Assembly: GCF_000685315.1 (NCBI RefSeq) | Contig: NZ_ARYM01000011.1 | Coordinates: 62,001 to 126,000, forward strand | Length of the DNA: 64,000 nt | Direction: 5' to 3' | DNA from: Hyphomonas polymorpha PS728 | Lineage (GTDB): Bacteria; Pseudomonadota; Alphaproteobacteria; Caulobacterales; Hyphomonadaceae | Part shown: positions 33,623 to 41,973 of the stretch, piece after piece | How positions within the stretch are numbered: position 1 is the stretch's first letter | How the letters are laid out: each line of letters opens with the position of its first letter | Position numbers and translations under genes: made by a program | Notes under the pieces: generated by a model | What the model was told of the DNA's origin: nothing | Databases searched by the model: none | The model's input: only the letters and a program-made list of their open reading frames with translations

Positions 33623-33662
33623 GTCCCCATAGGGTTCGCGAAAAATCGAACCTCTTGGGGAC
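33623..33662 (+). promoter_or_regulatory. Long imperfect hairpin reaching the ribosome-binding site of the DUF3291 gene
   Basis: Arms GTCCCCA.. .GGTTCG and CGAACC...TGGGGAC pair over 7 + 6 bp around a 3-nt mismatch, loop CGAAAAAT. The 3' arm contains GGGGAC, which with the next GAG is the likely Shine-Dalgarno 9 nt before the ATG at 33671. Folding would hide the ribosome-binding site. It may also be a DNA operator. Confidence 0.5.
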
Positions 33663-33670
33663 GAGATAAG

Positions 33671-34159
33671 ATGGATTTCAGGCTGTTACACTTCAATTGC
33701 GTGCGCCCGCTCGGGTCGTTCACGCTTGAAAACCCTTATGTCGTGACCTTCCTGTCCATTCTGCCGCGCATCTTTGCAGATGCCGATCAGTTTGAAGGCC
33801 TGCACTATCACGAACACGGCCTGCGCTGCCCGGATCAGAGCTGGCGGACGTACAAGGACGCCTTCCCCTACCCCGATGACTGGCGCTCGCCTGAAGTCTC
33901 GACCATGGCCGTCTGGCGCTCGCTCGAAGACCTGAAAGCCTTTACCTATAATGGCCGCACCCACCCGCCGGGCATGCGCCGCCTTGGTCAGGAGATCGAC
34001 CGCAGCGACGGCCCCGGCTTCGTCATGTGGTGGGCCCGCAAGGGCGAGCGCTTCACCCTGGAAGACGGCTTTCAGCGCCTGCAGCATCTGCGCCGCCACG
34101 GATCGTCCGACCACGCATTTTCCCTGGATCAGCCCGCCCTGCGCCCAGCCGTCGCCTGA
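33671..34159 (+). CDS. DUF3291-domain protein
   Basis: A 162-residue cytosolic protein with the DUF3291 layout: LLHFNCVRPLG at the start, then a Trp/Tyr-rich centre (STMAVWRSLEDLKAFTYNGRTHP) and FVMWWARKGERFTLEDGFQRLQHLRRHG, typical of this dimeric alpha/beta-barrel family. Biochemical role unknown. It has the window's most elaborate leader: two inverted repeats precede the start codon. Confidence 0.75.
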   Translation: MDFRLLHFNCVRPLGSFTLENPYVVTFLSILPRIFADADQFEGLHYHEHGLRCPDQSWRTYKDAFPYPDDWRSPEVSTMAVWRSLEDLKAFTYNGRTHPPGMRRLGQEIDRSDGPGFVMWWARKGERFTLEDGFQRLQHLRRHGSSDHAFSLDQPALRPAVA

Positions 34160-34161
34160 GC

Positions 34162-34539
34162 TTACGCCGGTTTCGGCTTGCGCTTCTTCGGCGGGCTCTT
34201 GGCCTTTGCTGCCCGCGCCGCGCTCAGCGCCCGGCGCGCCCAGAGGGCGGCCTCATCCGGATCATCCATCGCTGAAGACGGCAGGCTGACATAGCCAAGG
34301 TCTATCGGCCTGGCATCGCTTGAGCGCAGATAGAGAAAAGGCGCGCCCCCTTCCGCCGACAGATCATCCCGCAGGGCCGGATCTACCTTCAGGAAGATCT
34401 GGTCATCGGCGAGAAGCGCGAACATCACGCCATCCTGATAGACGCCTGCCCCGCCGAACATACGCCGGATGTTGACCGGTCCAACGCCGGAAAACAGTTC
34501 CAGCACGAATTCGTGAAACGGGTCGGGCGGCTTCGGCAT
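34162..34539 (-). CDS. TfoX N-terminal-domain protein
   Basis: A 125-residue protein whose first ~100 residues match the TfoX/Sxy N-terminal domain (FHEFVLELFSGVGPVNIRRMFGGAGVYQDGVMFALLADDQIFLKVD). It ends in a Lys-rich tail (AKAKSPPKKRKPKPA). In gammaproteobacteria full TfoX links competence to CRP; the stand-alone N-domain has no established role. GGAGG for this start is inside the end of the DUF3253 gene, so it is probably the last gene of the operon starting at 37215. Confidence 0.8.
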   Translation of the reverse strand: MPKPPDPFHEFVLELFSGVGPVNIRRMFGGAGVYQDGVMFALLADDQIFLKVDPALRDDLSAEGGAPFLYLRSSDARPIDLGYVSLPSSAMDDPDEAALWARRALSAARAAKAKSPPKKRKPKPA

Positions 34540-34541
34540 CC

Positions 34542-34823
34542 TCAGCCTCCGGAAGCGGCGCCGATCACCTTGCCCGGCAGGCCGATCCGGTAGACGCCCT
34601 TGAAGGTCTCGGGGTCCACCGGCTTGCCCTTCCGGTAGATCGCGATCACGCCATCTTTCGCAAGGCGCACAGCCTCGGCGCGCACATCCGGCAGCAGCTT
34701 CTGCCACCGGTCTGCGCTCACCGCCTTGGCCGCATCTTCCGGCGCAATCGTTCCGCCCACGCCGCGTTCGGCCGTCAGCTCAAGGATGGCTTCCCGAACA
34801 GGGTTTTTTGCTTCCTCGCTCAC
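34542..34823 (-). CDS. DUF3253-domain small protein
   Basis: A 93-residue winged-helix-like protein of the DUF3253 type: VREAILELTAERGVGGTIAPEDAAKAV, DRWQKLLPDVRAEAVRLAKDGVIAIYRKGKPVDPETFKGVYRIG. GTG start overlapping the TGA of the upstream serine hydrolase (GTGA, 34820-34823). The family has no assigned function. Confidence 0.78.
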   Translation of the reverse strand: MSEEAKNPVREAILELTAERGVGGTIAPEDAAKAVSADRWQKLLPDVRAEAVRLAKDGVIAIYRKGKPVDPETFKGVYRIGLPGKVIGAASGG

Positions 34824-36055
34824 CAGTCGATCGCCGCATAGACAAGTTGCTGAAGCTGCATCCGCATCGGATAGGTCGATGACGGCATCAGCTGGGTGGC
34901 CTGGACCGCGATCAGCTCCTCTTCCGGATCGATCCAGAAGAAGGTGGAGGCAAGGCCGCCCCAGCTGAATGTGCCATCGCTACCCGGCTGGCGGGTCTGC
35001 ACGATATCGGTGACAACCGATCCGCCCAGCCCGAAGCCTACGCCTTCGGCCATCACCTCGGTGAATGCCGAGCGCCCCATGCCGCGCATGGTCTGCCCGC
35101 CGGGCAGATGGTTCTGGCGCATGAACTCCCACGTCTTGGGACTGATGATCCGCGCGCCGTCCAGCGTACCCCCGCGCAGCAGCATCAGGGCAAAGCGGTG
35201 ATAATCCCGCACCGTGGAAGCAAGCCCGCCGCCACCATTCAGCTGAACCGGGCGCTTGGCATAGAGTTTCGAGGCCGCGCCGCCGGGATCAGCCAGCGTG
35301 GTTTCGCCGGTCTTGGCGTCTTTCTGATAGCAGGCCATCAGCCGGCCGATCTTGTCTTCCGGCACCCAGAAATCGGTATCGTTCATCTGCAGCGGACCAA
35401 AAATCCGCTCCCGGAAGAACACGTCCAGCTCTTGCCCGGTGATGATCTCCACAATCGCGCCGAGCACATCGATCGAATGGCTGTAGCGCCATTCGGTTCC
35501 CGGTGAGAAGGCCAGCGGCAGGCCCGCCATTTGGCGCGCCATTTCCTGCAGCGTCTGCTTGTGATTGCCAACCTTTTCGCGGCGGTAGATCTCGTCGCTT
35601 TCATCCTGCATCAGGAAGCCATAGGTGAGGCCCGCCGTGTGCGTGATCAGATCAAGGATCGTCATCTCGCGGTCTGGATCCTTCAGCTTCGGCGCCGCCG
35701 CCGTGCCGCCCGCCCAGACCTTCACATCCTTGTATTCAGGAATGTACCGGCTGACGGGATGTTCGAGGCGCAGCCTGCCCTCCTCGAACAGCATCATGAT
35801 GGCCAGCGTGGTGACCGGTTTGGTCATCGAATAGATGCGGAAGATCGTCTCGGAATTGATCGGCTGGCTGCCGCCCATCTCGGTCGCGCCGATATAGCTT
35901 TCATGGGCAATCTCGCCCCCGCGCGACACCAGCGTAGCCATGCAGGGGATCTTGCCGCTGTCGATATAGTTCTTCTGGAAGAAGTCCGGAATCGCGTCCA
36001 GACGCTCCGCATTCAAACCAACTTCACTTGGATCAGTCAGATCATGTTCAAACAT
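34820..36055 (-). CDS. Class C beta-lactamase-fold serine hydrolase
   Basis: A 411-residue penicillin-binding-protein-fold esterase or peptidase. The nucleophile is in S76-M-T-K79. The second motif is Y191-S-H193 instead of YxN, common in EstB-like esterases. There is no signal peptide, so a cytosolic esterase is likelier than a beta-lactamase. ATGA overlap with the upstream acyl-CoA dehydrogenase and GTGA overlap with DUF3253 show a tightly coupled operon. Confidence 0.86.
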   Translation of the reverse strand: MFEHDLTDPSEVGLNAERLDAIPDFFQKNYIDSGKIPCMATLVSRGGEIAHESYIGATEMGGSQPINSETIFRIYSMTKPVTTLAIMMLFEEGRLRLEHPVSRYIPEYKDVKVWAGGTAAAPKLKDPDREMTILDLITHTAGLTYGFLMQDESDEIYRREKVGNHKQTLQEMARQMAGLPLAFSPGTEWRYSHSIDVLGAIVEIITGQELDVFFRERIFGPLQMNDTDFWVPEDKIGRLMACYQKDAKTGETTLADPGGAASKLYAKRPVQLNGGGGLASTVRDYHRFALMLLRGGTLDGARIISPKTWEFMRQNHLPGGQTMRGMGRSAFTEVMAEGVGFGLGGSVVTDIVQTRQPGSDGTFSWGGLASTFFWIDPEEELIAVQATQLMPSSTYPMRMQLQQLVYAAIDW

Positions 36056-37215
36056 CAGAGGCTCCCCGCTTTGGCCGCGCGGGCCAGTTCACGCGCGATG
36101 ATTATCTGTTGAATCTGGCTGGTGCCTTCATAGAGGCGGAAGATGCGCACATCGCGGTAGAACCGCTCGATGCCGTAATCGGCCACATAGCCTGCCCCGC
36201 CGAAAATCTGCACGGCGCGGTCGGCCACGCGGCCGCAGGCCTCGGTGGCAAAAAGCTTCGTGCACGAAGCAAGCATGGTGATGTCCTCGCCCGCGTCGCG
36301 GCGGCGCGCGGCGTCCAGGATCATGCATTCGGCGGCATAGGTTTCTGCCTGGCTGTCAGCGATCAGGGCCTGCAGCATCTGATGCTCGAAGATCGGCTTG
36401 CCGAACTGGCGGCGCTCGAGGGCGTAATTGACCATCTCGCGGATCAGGCGTTTGGAAACGCCGGTCGCCACGGCCGAGATGTGCAGCCGGCCTTTATCCA
36501 GCACACTCATGGCCACCTTGAAGCCCTCGCCTTCCTTGGCGATCATGTTGGCGGCGGGCACGCGGGCGTTCTCGAAGATCACGTCGCAGATATGGGCGCC
36601 CTGCTGGCCCATCTTCTTCTCCGGCTTGCCAACCGAGAGGCCGGGCGTGCCGCGCTCCACGATGAAGGCAGAAACCCCCTTCGCGCCGGGCTCGTCCTGA
36701 TTTGTCCGTGCCATGACGGTGAAGAGATCGGCCTTGTTGGCGTTGGTGATATAGCGCTTGGTGCCATTGAGGATGTAATAGTCCCCATCCCGCACGGCTT
36801 TGGTCTTCAGGCCGGCCGCGTCAGAGCCGGCTTCGGGCTCAGTCAGGGCGAAAGAGGCGATCAGGTCGCCCGAGGCGATGCCGGGGAGCCATTTCTGCTT
36901 CTGCTCAGGGGTGCCGAAAAGGACGAGAGCCTGGCTGCCGATGCCGATATTGGTGCCGGCAACGGAACGGAAGGCTGGCGAAGTCTGGCCGAGTTCCATG
37001 GCGACCAGGCATTCGGTTTCCATGTCGAGATCGAGCCCGCCGAACTCCTCCGGTACGGCAACGCCGAACAGGCCAAGCTCCTTCATGGCGTCAACCACAT
37101 GCTGAGGCACTGCGTCTTCTTCTGAGACCTGGGCCTCCACGGGCACGCAGGTTTCGGTCACAAAGCGGCGCACCTGCTCGATCAGGGCGGCGCGGGTTTC
37201 AGCATCAAAGGCCAT
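36055..37215 (-). CDS. Acyl-CoA dehydrogenase (canonical)
   Basis: A 386-residue homotetramer-type acyl-CoA dehydrogenase. ALTEPEAGSDAAGLKT (FAD binding, about 126-141), QIFGGAGYVADYGIERFYRDVRI, and the catalytic Glu in LYEGTSQIQQIIIAREL near 368 are all present, unlike the two ACAD10/11-like paralogues in the window. First gene of a four-gene operon (serine hydrolase, DUF3253, TfoX). The ATG follows GGGAGAAGAAACCC. Confidence 0.92.
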   Translation of the reverse strand: MAFDAETRAALIEQVRRFVTETCVPVEAQVSEEDAVPQHVVDAMKELGLFGVAVPEEFGGLDLDMETECLVAMELGQTSPAFRSVAGTNIGIGSQALVLFGTPEQKQKWLPGIASGDLIASFALTEPEAGSDAAGLKTKAVRDGDYYILNGTKRYITNANKADLFTVMARTNQDEPGAKGVSAFIVERGTPGLSVGKPEKKMGQQGAHICDVIFENARVPAANMIAKEGEGFKVAMSVLDKGRLHISAVATGVSKRLIREMVNYALERRQFGKPIFEHQMLQALIADSQAETYAAECMILDAARRRDAGEDITMLASCTKLFATEACGRVADRAVQIFGGAGYVADYGIERFYRDVRIFRLYEGTSQIQQIIIARELARAAKAGSL

Positions 37216-37327
37216 GGGTTTCTTCTCCCGTCATTTCTCTTCGGCGCGCACTCTATGCCCCAATGCGGCGCTTGTCGAAGGGGCGCATGACGGTAAGGTG
37301 CCGCAGTCAAAAAAGAGATGGAGCCCC

Positions 37328-37759
37328 ATGTCCACAACGATTGTCGAGAGCGGTGAGTTTGCAGGCTGGACTACATGGGCCGAGGAGCCCTTCGAGCATG
37401 AAACGGCCGGCCCGTTCTATTTCCGGGTCGATGAGAAAGGCCCGGTCGCCGCGTTCCGGGTGGCGCGCAAGCATATGAATGCCGGGGGCGTGGTGCATGG
37501 CGGCTGCCTGATGACCTTTGCCGACTTTGCCCTGTTCGCGATTGGCCATGAGGCCATGGAAGGCTCTTACGGGGTCACGGTGGCGTTTACCGCCGAATTC
37601 ATCGACGGGGCACTGGAAGGAGAACGGCTGGAGGCGCGTGGGGACACGCTGCGCAAAGGCGGGTCTCTCAGCTTTGTGCGCGGACTGGTGACAGGCCAGG
37701 ATGGCCGGCCAGTGCTGAACTTTTCGGGCACTATCAAGAAGCGGAGGAAACAGGCATGA
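37328..37759 (+). CDS. PaaI-family hot-dog thioesterase
   Basis: A 143-residue acyl-CoA thioesterase. MNAGGVVHGGCLMTFADFALFAIG is the family active-site helix and its HGG motif; the C-terminal VRGLVTGQDGRPVLNFSGTIKKRR completes the fold. The ATG at 37328 has ATGGAGCC upstream. Divergent from the acyl-CoA dehydrogenase, and followed by an ATGA overlap with the next gene. Its last 61 bp are the parent of a duplicated leader at 38355-38415. Confidence 0.87.
   Translation: MSTTIVESGEFAGWTTWAEEPFEHETAGPFYFRVDEKGPVAAFRVARKHMNAGGVVHGGCLMTFADFALFAIGHEAMEGSYGVTVAFTAEFIDGALEGERLEARGDTLRKGGSLSFVRGLVTGQDGRPVLNFSGTIKKRRKQA
37698..37758 (+). repeat. Duplicated leader segment, copy 1 (end of the thioesterase gene)
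   Basis: Begins AGGATGGCCGGCCAGTGC and ends CGGAGGAAACAGGCATG at the ATG of the secreted protein gene. It matches 38355-38415 at 49 of 61 positions without gaps, by my count, and both copies place the ATG 58 bp after the first base. Confidence 0.75.
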
Positions 37760-38334
37760 GCCGGATTGGCGCTCTGCTGGCAGGACTTGTGCTGCTGATC
37801 TCGCCGGCGACCGCTGCGGCCCAGGACCTGTTTGCTGGCATCCCCGATCTTGCCGATCACGGCGTTGTCGATGGATGGCGGGCCGGAAAGATCGACAGCG
37901 ACGATATCTGGCTGGGACAGGCCTGCGTCCTTTACAAGACACTCACCAAGGACCCCAGCCCTATTTATGTCACCTACAGGTTCGAGCCGGGTGAGGAGGA
38001 GACGGCGGTTGTCTTCGCCGTGCCCCGGGCTGAGTCCGTGCCTGATCCTGATGAGATTGACTGGGGTTACCTTGAACCCACCGATCTCATCTATGCCCTC
38101 AACGGCACCGATGCCCGCAGGGCGCCCGGCCATGTGGGCTGGGAGTATATCGACGCCAATTCGGTCTATGTGACCCTGTCGATGGACGCGGATCGGGCGA
38201 TGGTGGACCAGATCGCCGCCGCTGACTGGGTTGGGATCGCCGTAGACGGCGCCGCCGAAGGGATGCGGTTCGATACCGGCAAAGCCACAGGGGCGGTGGC
38301 CTGGGCCCGCCAATGCCTGGCGGGATTCAACTAA
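37756..38334 (+). CDS. Hypothetical secreted protein
   Basis: A 192-residue protein with a signal peptide (MSRIGALLAGLVLLISPATAAAQ). The acidic mature part begins DLFAGIPDLADHGVVDGWRAGKIDSDDIW and has two cysteines (QACVLY and RQCLAGFN). No family recognised. It is translationally coupled to the thioesterase (ATGA) and lies between the two copies of the duplicated leader, so it may have been inserted between thioesterase and SDR. Confidence 0.7.
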   Translation: MSRIGALLAGLVLLISPATAAAQDLFAGIPDLADHGVVDGWRAGKIDSDDIWLGQACVLYKTLTKDPSPIYVTYRFEPGEEETAVVFAVPRAESVPDPDEIDWGYLEPTDLIYALNGTDARRAPGHVGWEYIDANSVYVTLSMDADRAMVDQIAAADWVGIAVDGAAEGMRFDTGKATGAVAWARQCLAGFN

Positions 38335-38354
38335 CCAGCAGGATCAATACGGGG

Positions 38355-38415
38355 AGGATGGCCGGCCAGTGCGGACCTCCTCCGGAAACATAACGAAACG
38401 GAGGAAACAGACATG
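38355..38415 (+). repeat. Duplicated leader segment, copy 2 (upstream of the SDR gene)
   Basis: Shares AGGATGGCCGGCCAGTGC and CGGAGGAAACAG-A-CATG with copy 1 in the same spacing. Here the segment is non-coding, and only the Shine-Dalgarno (GGAGGAAACAG) and start codon have an obvious job. Confidence 0.75.
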
Positions 38416-39204
38416 CGAGAGCAGCCACCCTATCAGGAATTATCCAGAAGCATCAAAGGCAAGACGGCGCTGATCACCGGCGCGGCCAGCGGCATGGGGC
38501 GGGCGACGGCCCACCTCTTTGCCCGTGAGGGCGCGAATGTGGCGGTGACCGACCTGCGCCAGGAAAACGTCGACAAGGTCGTCAATGAAATCAAGGCAGC
38601 CGGCTTCGATCATGTGAAAGGCTGGGCCCTGGATGTGGGCGATGGCGCCGCGATCAAGCGGGTGGTGGATGAGGCGGCGGCGCATTTTGGCGGGATGGAT
38701 ATCCTCGTCAACAATGCAGGGTTCGCCATCCCCGGCCAGGTTGGAGAGGAAAGCTATGAGGACAGCTGGGGCCCCTCGATCAACGTCATGCTGACCTCGC
38801 ACCAGCGGGCGATCCGGGCGGCCCTGCCCTATATGCGCAAGAATGGCTGGGGGCGGATTGTGAACATCGCGTCCACCGAAGGGCTGGGGGCAACGCCGGG
38901 CAATTCCCCTTACGTGGCGGCCAAGCATGGCGTGATCGGCCTGACGCGCGGCCTGGCGGTGGATCTGGGCCGGGAAGGCATCACGGTCAACTGCATCTGC
39001 CCGGGCCCGATCATCACCGGGATCACCGCCGGAATCTCCGATGAACACAAGGAGATATATGCCAAACGCCGGGTGCCGCTGCGCCGGTATGGCATCCCCG
39101 AAGAGGTGGCGCACATGACGCTTTCCCTCGTGTTGCCGGCGGCGAGCTTCCTCAACGGTGTCCACATTCCGGTGGATGGCGGACTGACGATCAAGAACGC
39201 CTGA
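38413..39204 (+). CDS. SDR-family oxidoreductase (FabG-like)
   Basis: A 263-residue short-chain dehydrogenase. TGAASGMGRA (about 20-29) binds the cofactor, DILVNNAG is intact, the catalytic Ser is in NIASTEG and the YxxxK is YVAAK. C-terminal GVHIPVDGGLTIKNA. It may oxidise a 3-hydroxyacyl or cyclic alcohol. The start codon and Shine-Dalgarno come from the duplicated leader. The gene converges on the M1 aminopeptidase. Confidence 0.87.
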   Translation: MREQPPYQELSRSIKGKTALITGAASGMGRATAHLFAREGANVAVTDLRQENVDKVVNEIKAAGFDHVKGWALDVGDGAAIKRVVDEAAAHFGGMDILVNNAGFAIPGQVGEESYEDSWGPSINVMLTSHQRAIRAALPYMRKNGWGRIVNIASTEGLGATPGNSPYVAAKHGVIGLTRGLAVDLGREGITVNCICPGPIITGITAGISDEHKEIYAKRRVPLRRYGIPEEVAHMTLSLVLPAASFLNGVHIPVDGGLTIKNA

Positions 39205-39220
39205 CCCCGCGCCCAACCGG

Positions 39221-39256
39221 TGTCATCCCGTGTCAAAACGCGGACACGGGATGACA
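39221..39256. terminator. Strong inverted repeat TGTCATCCCGTGTC/GACACGGGATGACA
   Basis: Perfect 14-bp arms with an 8-nt loop, 17 bp after the SDR stop in a convergent gap. There is no T-tract. A transcription block or 3'-end stabiliser is likely. It abuts the 10-bp tandem repeat at 39261. Confidence 0.6.
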
Positions 39257-39260
39257 TCCA

Positions 39261-39300
39261 GCGGACAAATCCGGACATTTCCGGACAGTCCCGGACAGAT
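39261..39300. repeat. 10-bp tandem repeat CCGGACANNN, four copies
   Basis: GCGGACA/CCGGACA starts at 39261, 39271, 39281 and 39291, in exact 10-bp register. The array ends at the aminopeptidase stop codon (39300-39302). It shares GGACATTTCCGGACA with the array at 59881. Confidence 0.8.
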
Positions 39301-41954
39301 CAGGGACGCGCCAGGACAGGCAGGATCATCGCGCGGGCATTCTCTCTCTGCGCGGCGCAGAGCGTCAGATATTCCTTCGTTTCGCCCAACGCGCGTTCAT
39401 GCCCGGCAAGGTCGCGGCTGCCGGCGGCAAAGAGGGCTTCCAGATCCGGGATCATCGCAGGGTCGCAGAAGGCCCGTGCCAGGCGCGGCGTGTTGCGGCG
39501 CAGCTGGGAAGGCACCCGGGCCGTGAAGCCGGGGAAGTCTCCGGTGAGGCGGGCCCAGGTCCTGTCGCGGTGGGCCGGATTGTTCATCAGGCTCTGGGCG
39601 AGGGAGAAGGTGACCTGCTGGCTGATGCCGCCCTCATAGATGAGATCGAGCGCGCGGGCAGCATCATCCGGCGAAGCGGCGCTGCCGAGGCTGTCGGCAG
39701 CGGCCTGGAGAAAGACGGCATCGTCCAGGCGGGTGATGGCGGCGAGCACCTTGTCTAACATCGCCGTGCCCCCCTCCTCCAGCGCGGCGCGCAGGGCGTA
39801 GGTGTAGAGGTCGCTGGAGAGCTCGCCCGTGCCTGAGAGGAACGCATCGGCCTCGGCGACAAGGGCGGCGCGGGCCTCAGGCTCGTGCAGGGAGGCGGCC
39901 CGGAAACCGCGCAGGCGCATCCCGGCTTCCAGCTCGGACGGGTCATCCCGCCGGGCGAGCGCGGCAGACGCGCGGGCCTTTGCCGGCTCTGCCTCTTCGC
40001 CAAGCTGGGCCAGAAGCGCGTCCCAGGCGTTCAGCGCAAAGATCAGCACTGTGCCATGTGGATGGGCGAGGCTGGCTTCGAGAAGGCCGAGATACTCCGC
40101 CCCGCCCATCGATCCGGCATTGAAGGCGGCCTGGGCGCTGTCGATGGAGACCAGAGCCTCGCGCGGCTCAAGCGCGGCGAAATCATCCGTCAGGGCGCGC
40201 CAATATTCCGCTGGCAGATCAAACCGGTAATAGCCTGCCCCCTTGGCATTGGGCACGACGACTTCCGGGCAGATGGCGCCGCGCACATCCACCGTGCGCT
40301 GGGGCGCGCTGAGCAGCGTGCAGACTTCGCCCGTATTGGCGCCATCCTTCCAGGCGGCGCAGACCGGAATGTTCCACAGGCCGCCGGGGGTAATTTCCGA
40401 ACCGATGGGACGATAACGTGTCTGGCTGAACTCTATCTTGGCAGACGTGCCGCTGCAGATCGGCTGGGCCGAGACGAGCGGCACACCAGGCTGGGTGACG
40501 AAGCTTTCGAAGACAGTGCCGATGGCGCGCTGGCCGCTGGCCTTGCCGATGGCGGAATAGAAGCGCGCGCTGTCGGCCTCACCATCTGCATACTGCGCAA
40601 TGTATCGCCCGAGCGCCGGGCGCAAGACATCCGGGCCGAAATAGGTGTCGATCATCCGGATGACCGACTGGCCCTTGGAATAGGTGATCGCGTCATAGGC
40701 ATTGCGCACATCTTCATTGCGGCTGATCGGCTCTGCCACGGCGCGCACGCCTTGCAGGCTGTCGAGCGACATGGCGCGGATACCATCGACCACGGCGGCC
40801 AGATCATGATTGCCCTGGGGCTCCATGATTTCCAGCACGGCGGTTTCACTCCAGGTGGCGAAGGCTTCCTTCAGCCAGAGATCATCCCACCAGGGCGGCG
40901 TGACCAGATTGCCAAACCACATATGGGCAATCTCATGCGCATGGATTTCCTTGACGCTGCGCAGGAGGGACGGCCCGGTATTGGGGCCGACAAGAATGCG
41001 GCCTTCGCGATAGGTGATGGCGGCGGCCAGCTCTGTTGCGCCCGAGGGCCATTGCGGGGCGGCGATGATATCGAGCTTTTCATAGGGGTAAGGCTGGCCC
41101 AGCATTTCCTCAAAGACGCGCATCATTTCCGGCGTCAGGTCCAGCGCGAAGGCAAGCTCCTCCCCCTTCCCGGCGCGGGCATAGCCCGTGAGCGGAATTT
41201 CCGTGCGCCGCACATCATTTGGCGGGAGCGGGGCGCGATCGACCTTGTCGAAATTGCCGACGGCGGTGGAGAGCAGATAGGTGGAGAGCGGACGGGTGGG
41301 CGCGAAGGTGATGGTTTCAAAGCCGGGCTGAGCCGGCGCGCGGGAGACCTCCGGCGTGTTGGCGATGGCGTGCATGCCTTCGGGCACGGTGATTGCCACT
41401 TCAAAGGGCGCCTTCAGGCCCGGCTCGTCAAAGCCCGGCAGGAAGCGGCGCGCCTGAATGCTTTCGGACTTGGCAAGGGCATACCAGTTGCCTTGGGATT
41501 CGACGCGGAAGAGACCGGCCAGGCCCGTATCGAAGGCGGCGGTATAGTCGATCGCCAGCGTGACGCGGCGCGCTTGCAGACGGCGGGGAAAACCGACCCA
41601 GACGACGCCGGTATCGAGGACTTCCGCCCAGCTCGCCTCGACCGTTTCGCCCCCGGCCGTGGCCGTGACGCGGGAGACGGCAAGATCATCGCCGTGCAGC
41701 CAGATGCCATTGGTGGCGGCGGCGAGCTCTACATCGATCTCGACATAGCCGGAGAAATGGGTTTCGCGCGGATCGAGATCGAGAGCGACGCGGTAGGCCT
41801 TGGGCCGGGCCATGGCCGGCAGGCGGCCCGCCGGGGCCACGCGCGCCAGGGCGGCTTCGTCCACAGGCTGGACCGGGACTGTCCAGGCAGAGCGCTGGGC
41901 ACAGGCCCCCAGAAGGCAGACGCCCGCCGCAATCGCCACCATCAGAAACCGCAT
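39300..41954 (-). CDS. M1-family metallo-aminopeptidase lipoprotein
   Basis: An 884-residue zinc aminopeptidase with a lipoprotein signal (CLLGAC at about 13-18), so it is exported and lipid-anchored. The zinc motif is HEIAHMWFGN with the third ligand in LWLKEAFATW (HEXXH-X18-E). The family's N-terminus-binding motif GAMEN is GATEL here (SGATELAAAITYRE), keeping the Glu. A C-terminal helical ERAP-like domain is present. The ATG follows GGGGAGTATTC. A GTATTC dyad lies 20 bp upstream. Confidence 0.9.
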   Translation of the reverse strand: MRFLMVAIAAGVCLLGACAQRSAWTVPVQPVDEAALARVAPAGRLPAMARPKAYRVALDLDPRETHFSGYVEIDVELAAATNGIWLHGDDLAVSRVTATAGGETVEASWAEVLDTGVVWVGFPRRLQARRVTLAIDYTAAFDTGLAGLFRVESQGNWYALAKSESIQARRFLPGFDEPGLKAPFEVAITVPEGMHAIANTPEVSRAPAQPGFETITFAPTRPLSTYLLSTAVGNFDKVDRAPLPPNDVRRTEIPLTGYARAGKGEELAFALDLTPEMMRVFEEMLGQPYPYEKLDIIAAPQWPSGATELAAAITYREGRILVGPNTGPSLLRSVKEIHAHEIAHMWFGNLVTPPWWDDLWLKEAFATWSETAVLEIMEPQGNHDLAAVVDGIRAMSLDSLQGVRAVAEPISRNEDVRNAYDAITYSKGQSVIRMIDTYFGPDVLRPALGRYIAQYADGEADSARFYSAIGKASGQRAIGTVFESFVTQPGVPLVSAQPICSGTSAKIEFSQTRYRPIGSEITPGGLWNIPVCAAWKDGANTGEVCTLLSAPQRTVDVRGAICPEVVVPNAKGAGYYRFDLPAEYWRALTDDFAALEPREALVSIDSAQAAFNAGSMGGAEYLGLLEASLAHPHGTVLIFALNAWDALLAQLGEEAEPAKARASAALARRDDPSELEAGMRLRGFRAASLHEPEARAALVAEADAFLSGTGELSSDLYTYALRAALEEGGTAMLDKVLAAITRLDDAVFLQAAADSLGSAASPDDAARALDLIYEGGISQQVTFSLAQSLMNNPAHRDRTWARLTGDFPGFTARVPSQLRRNTPRLARAFCDPAMIPDLEALFAAGSRDLAGHERALGETKEYLTLCAAQRENARAMILPVLARP

Positions 41955-41973
41955 GAATACTCCCCGGCTGCCC

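Noticed and set aside
34820..36055. Beta-lactam resistance gene
   Set aside because: It has no signal peptide and the YxN motif is YSH, and it sits in an acyl-CoA operon. A cytosolic esterase is likelier.
36028..37125. 365-codon plus-strand frame opposite the acyl-CoA dehydrogenase
   Set aside because: Antisense shadow of a complete, motif-bearing dehydrogenase.
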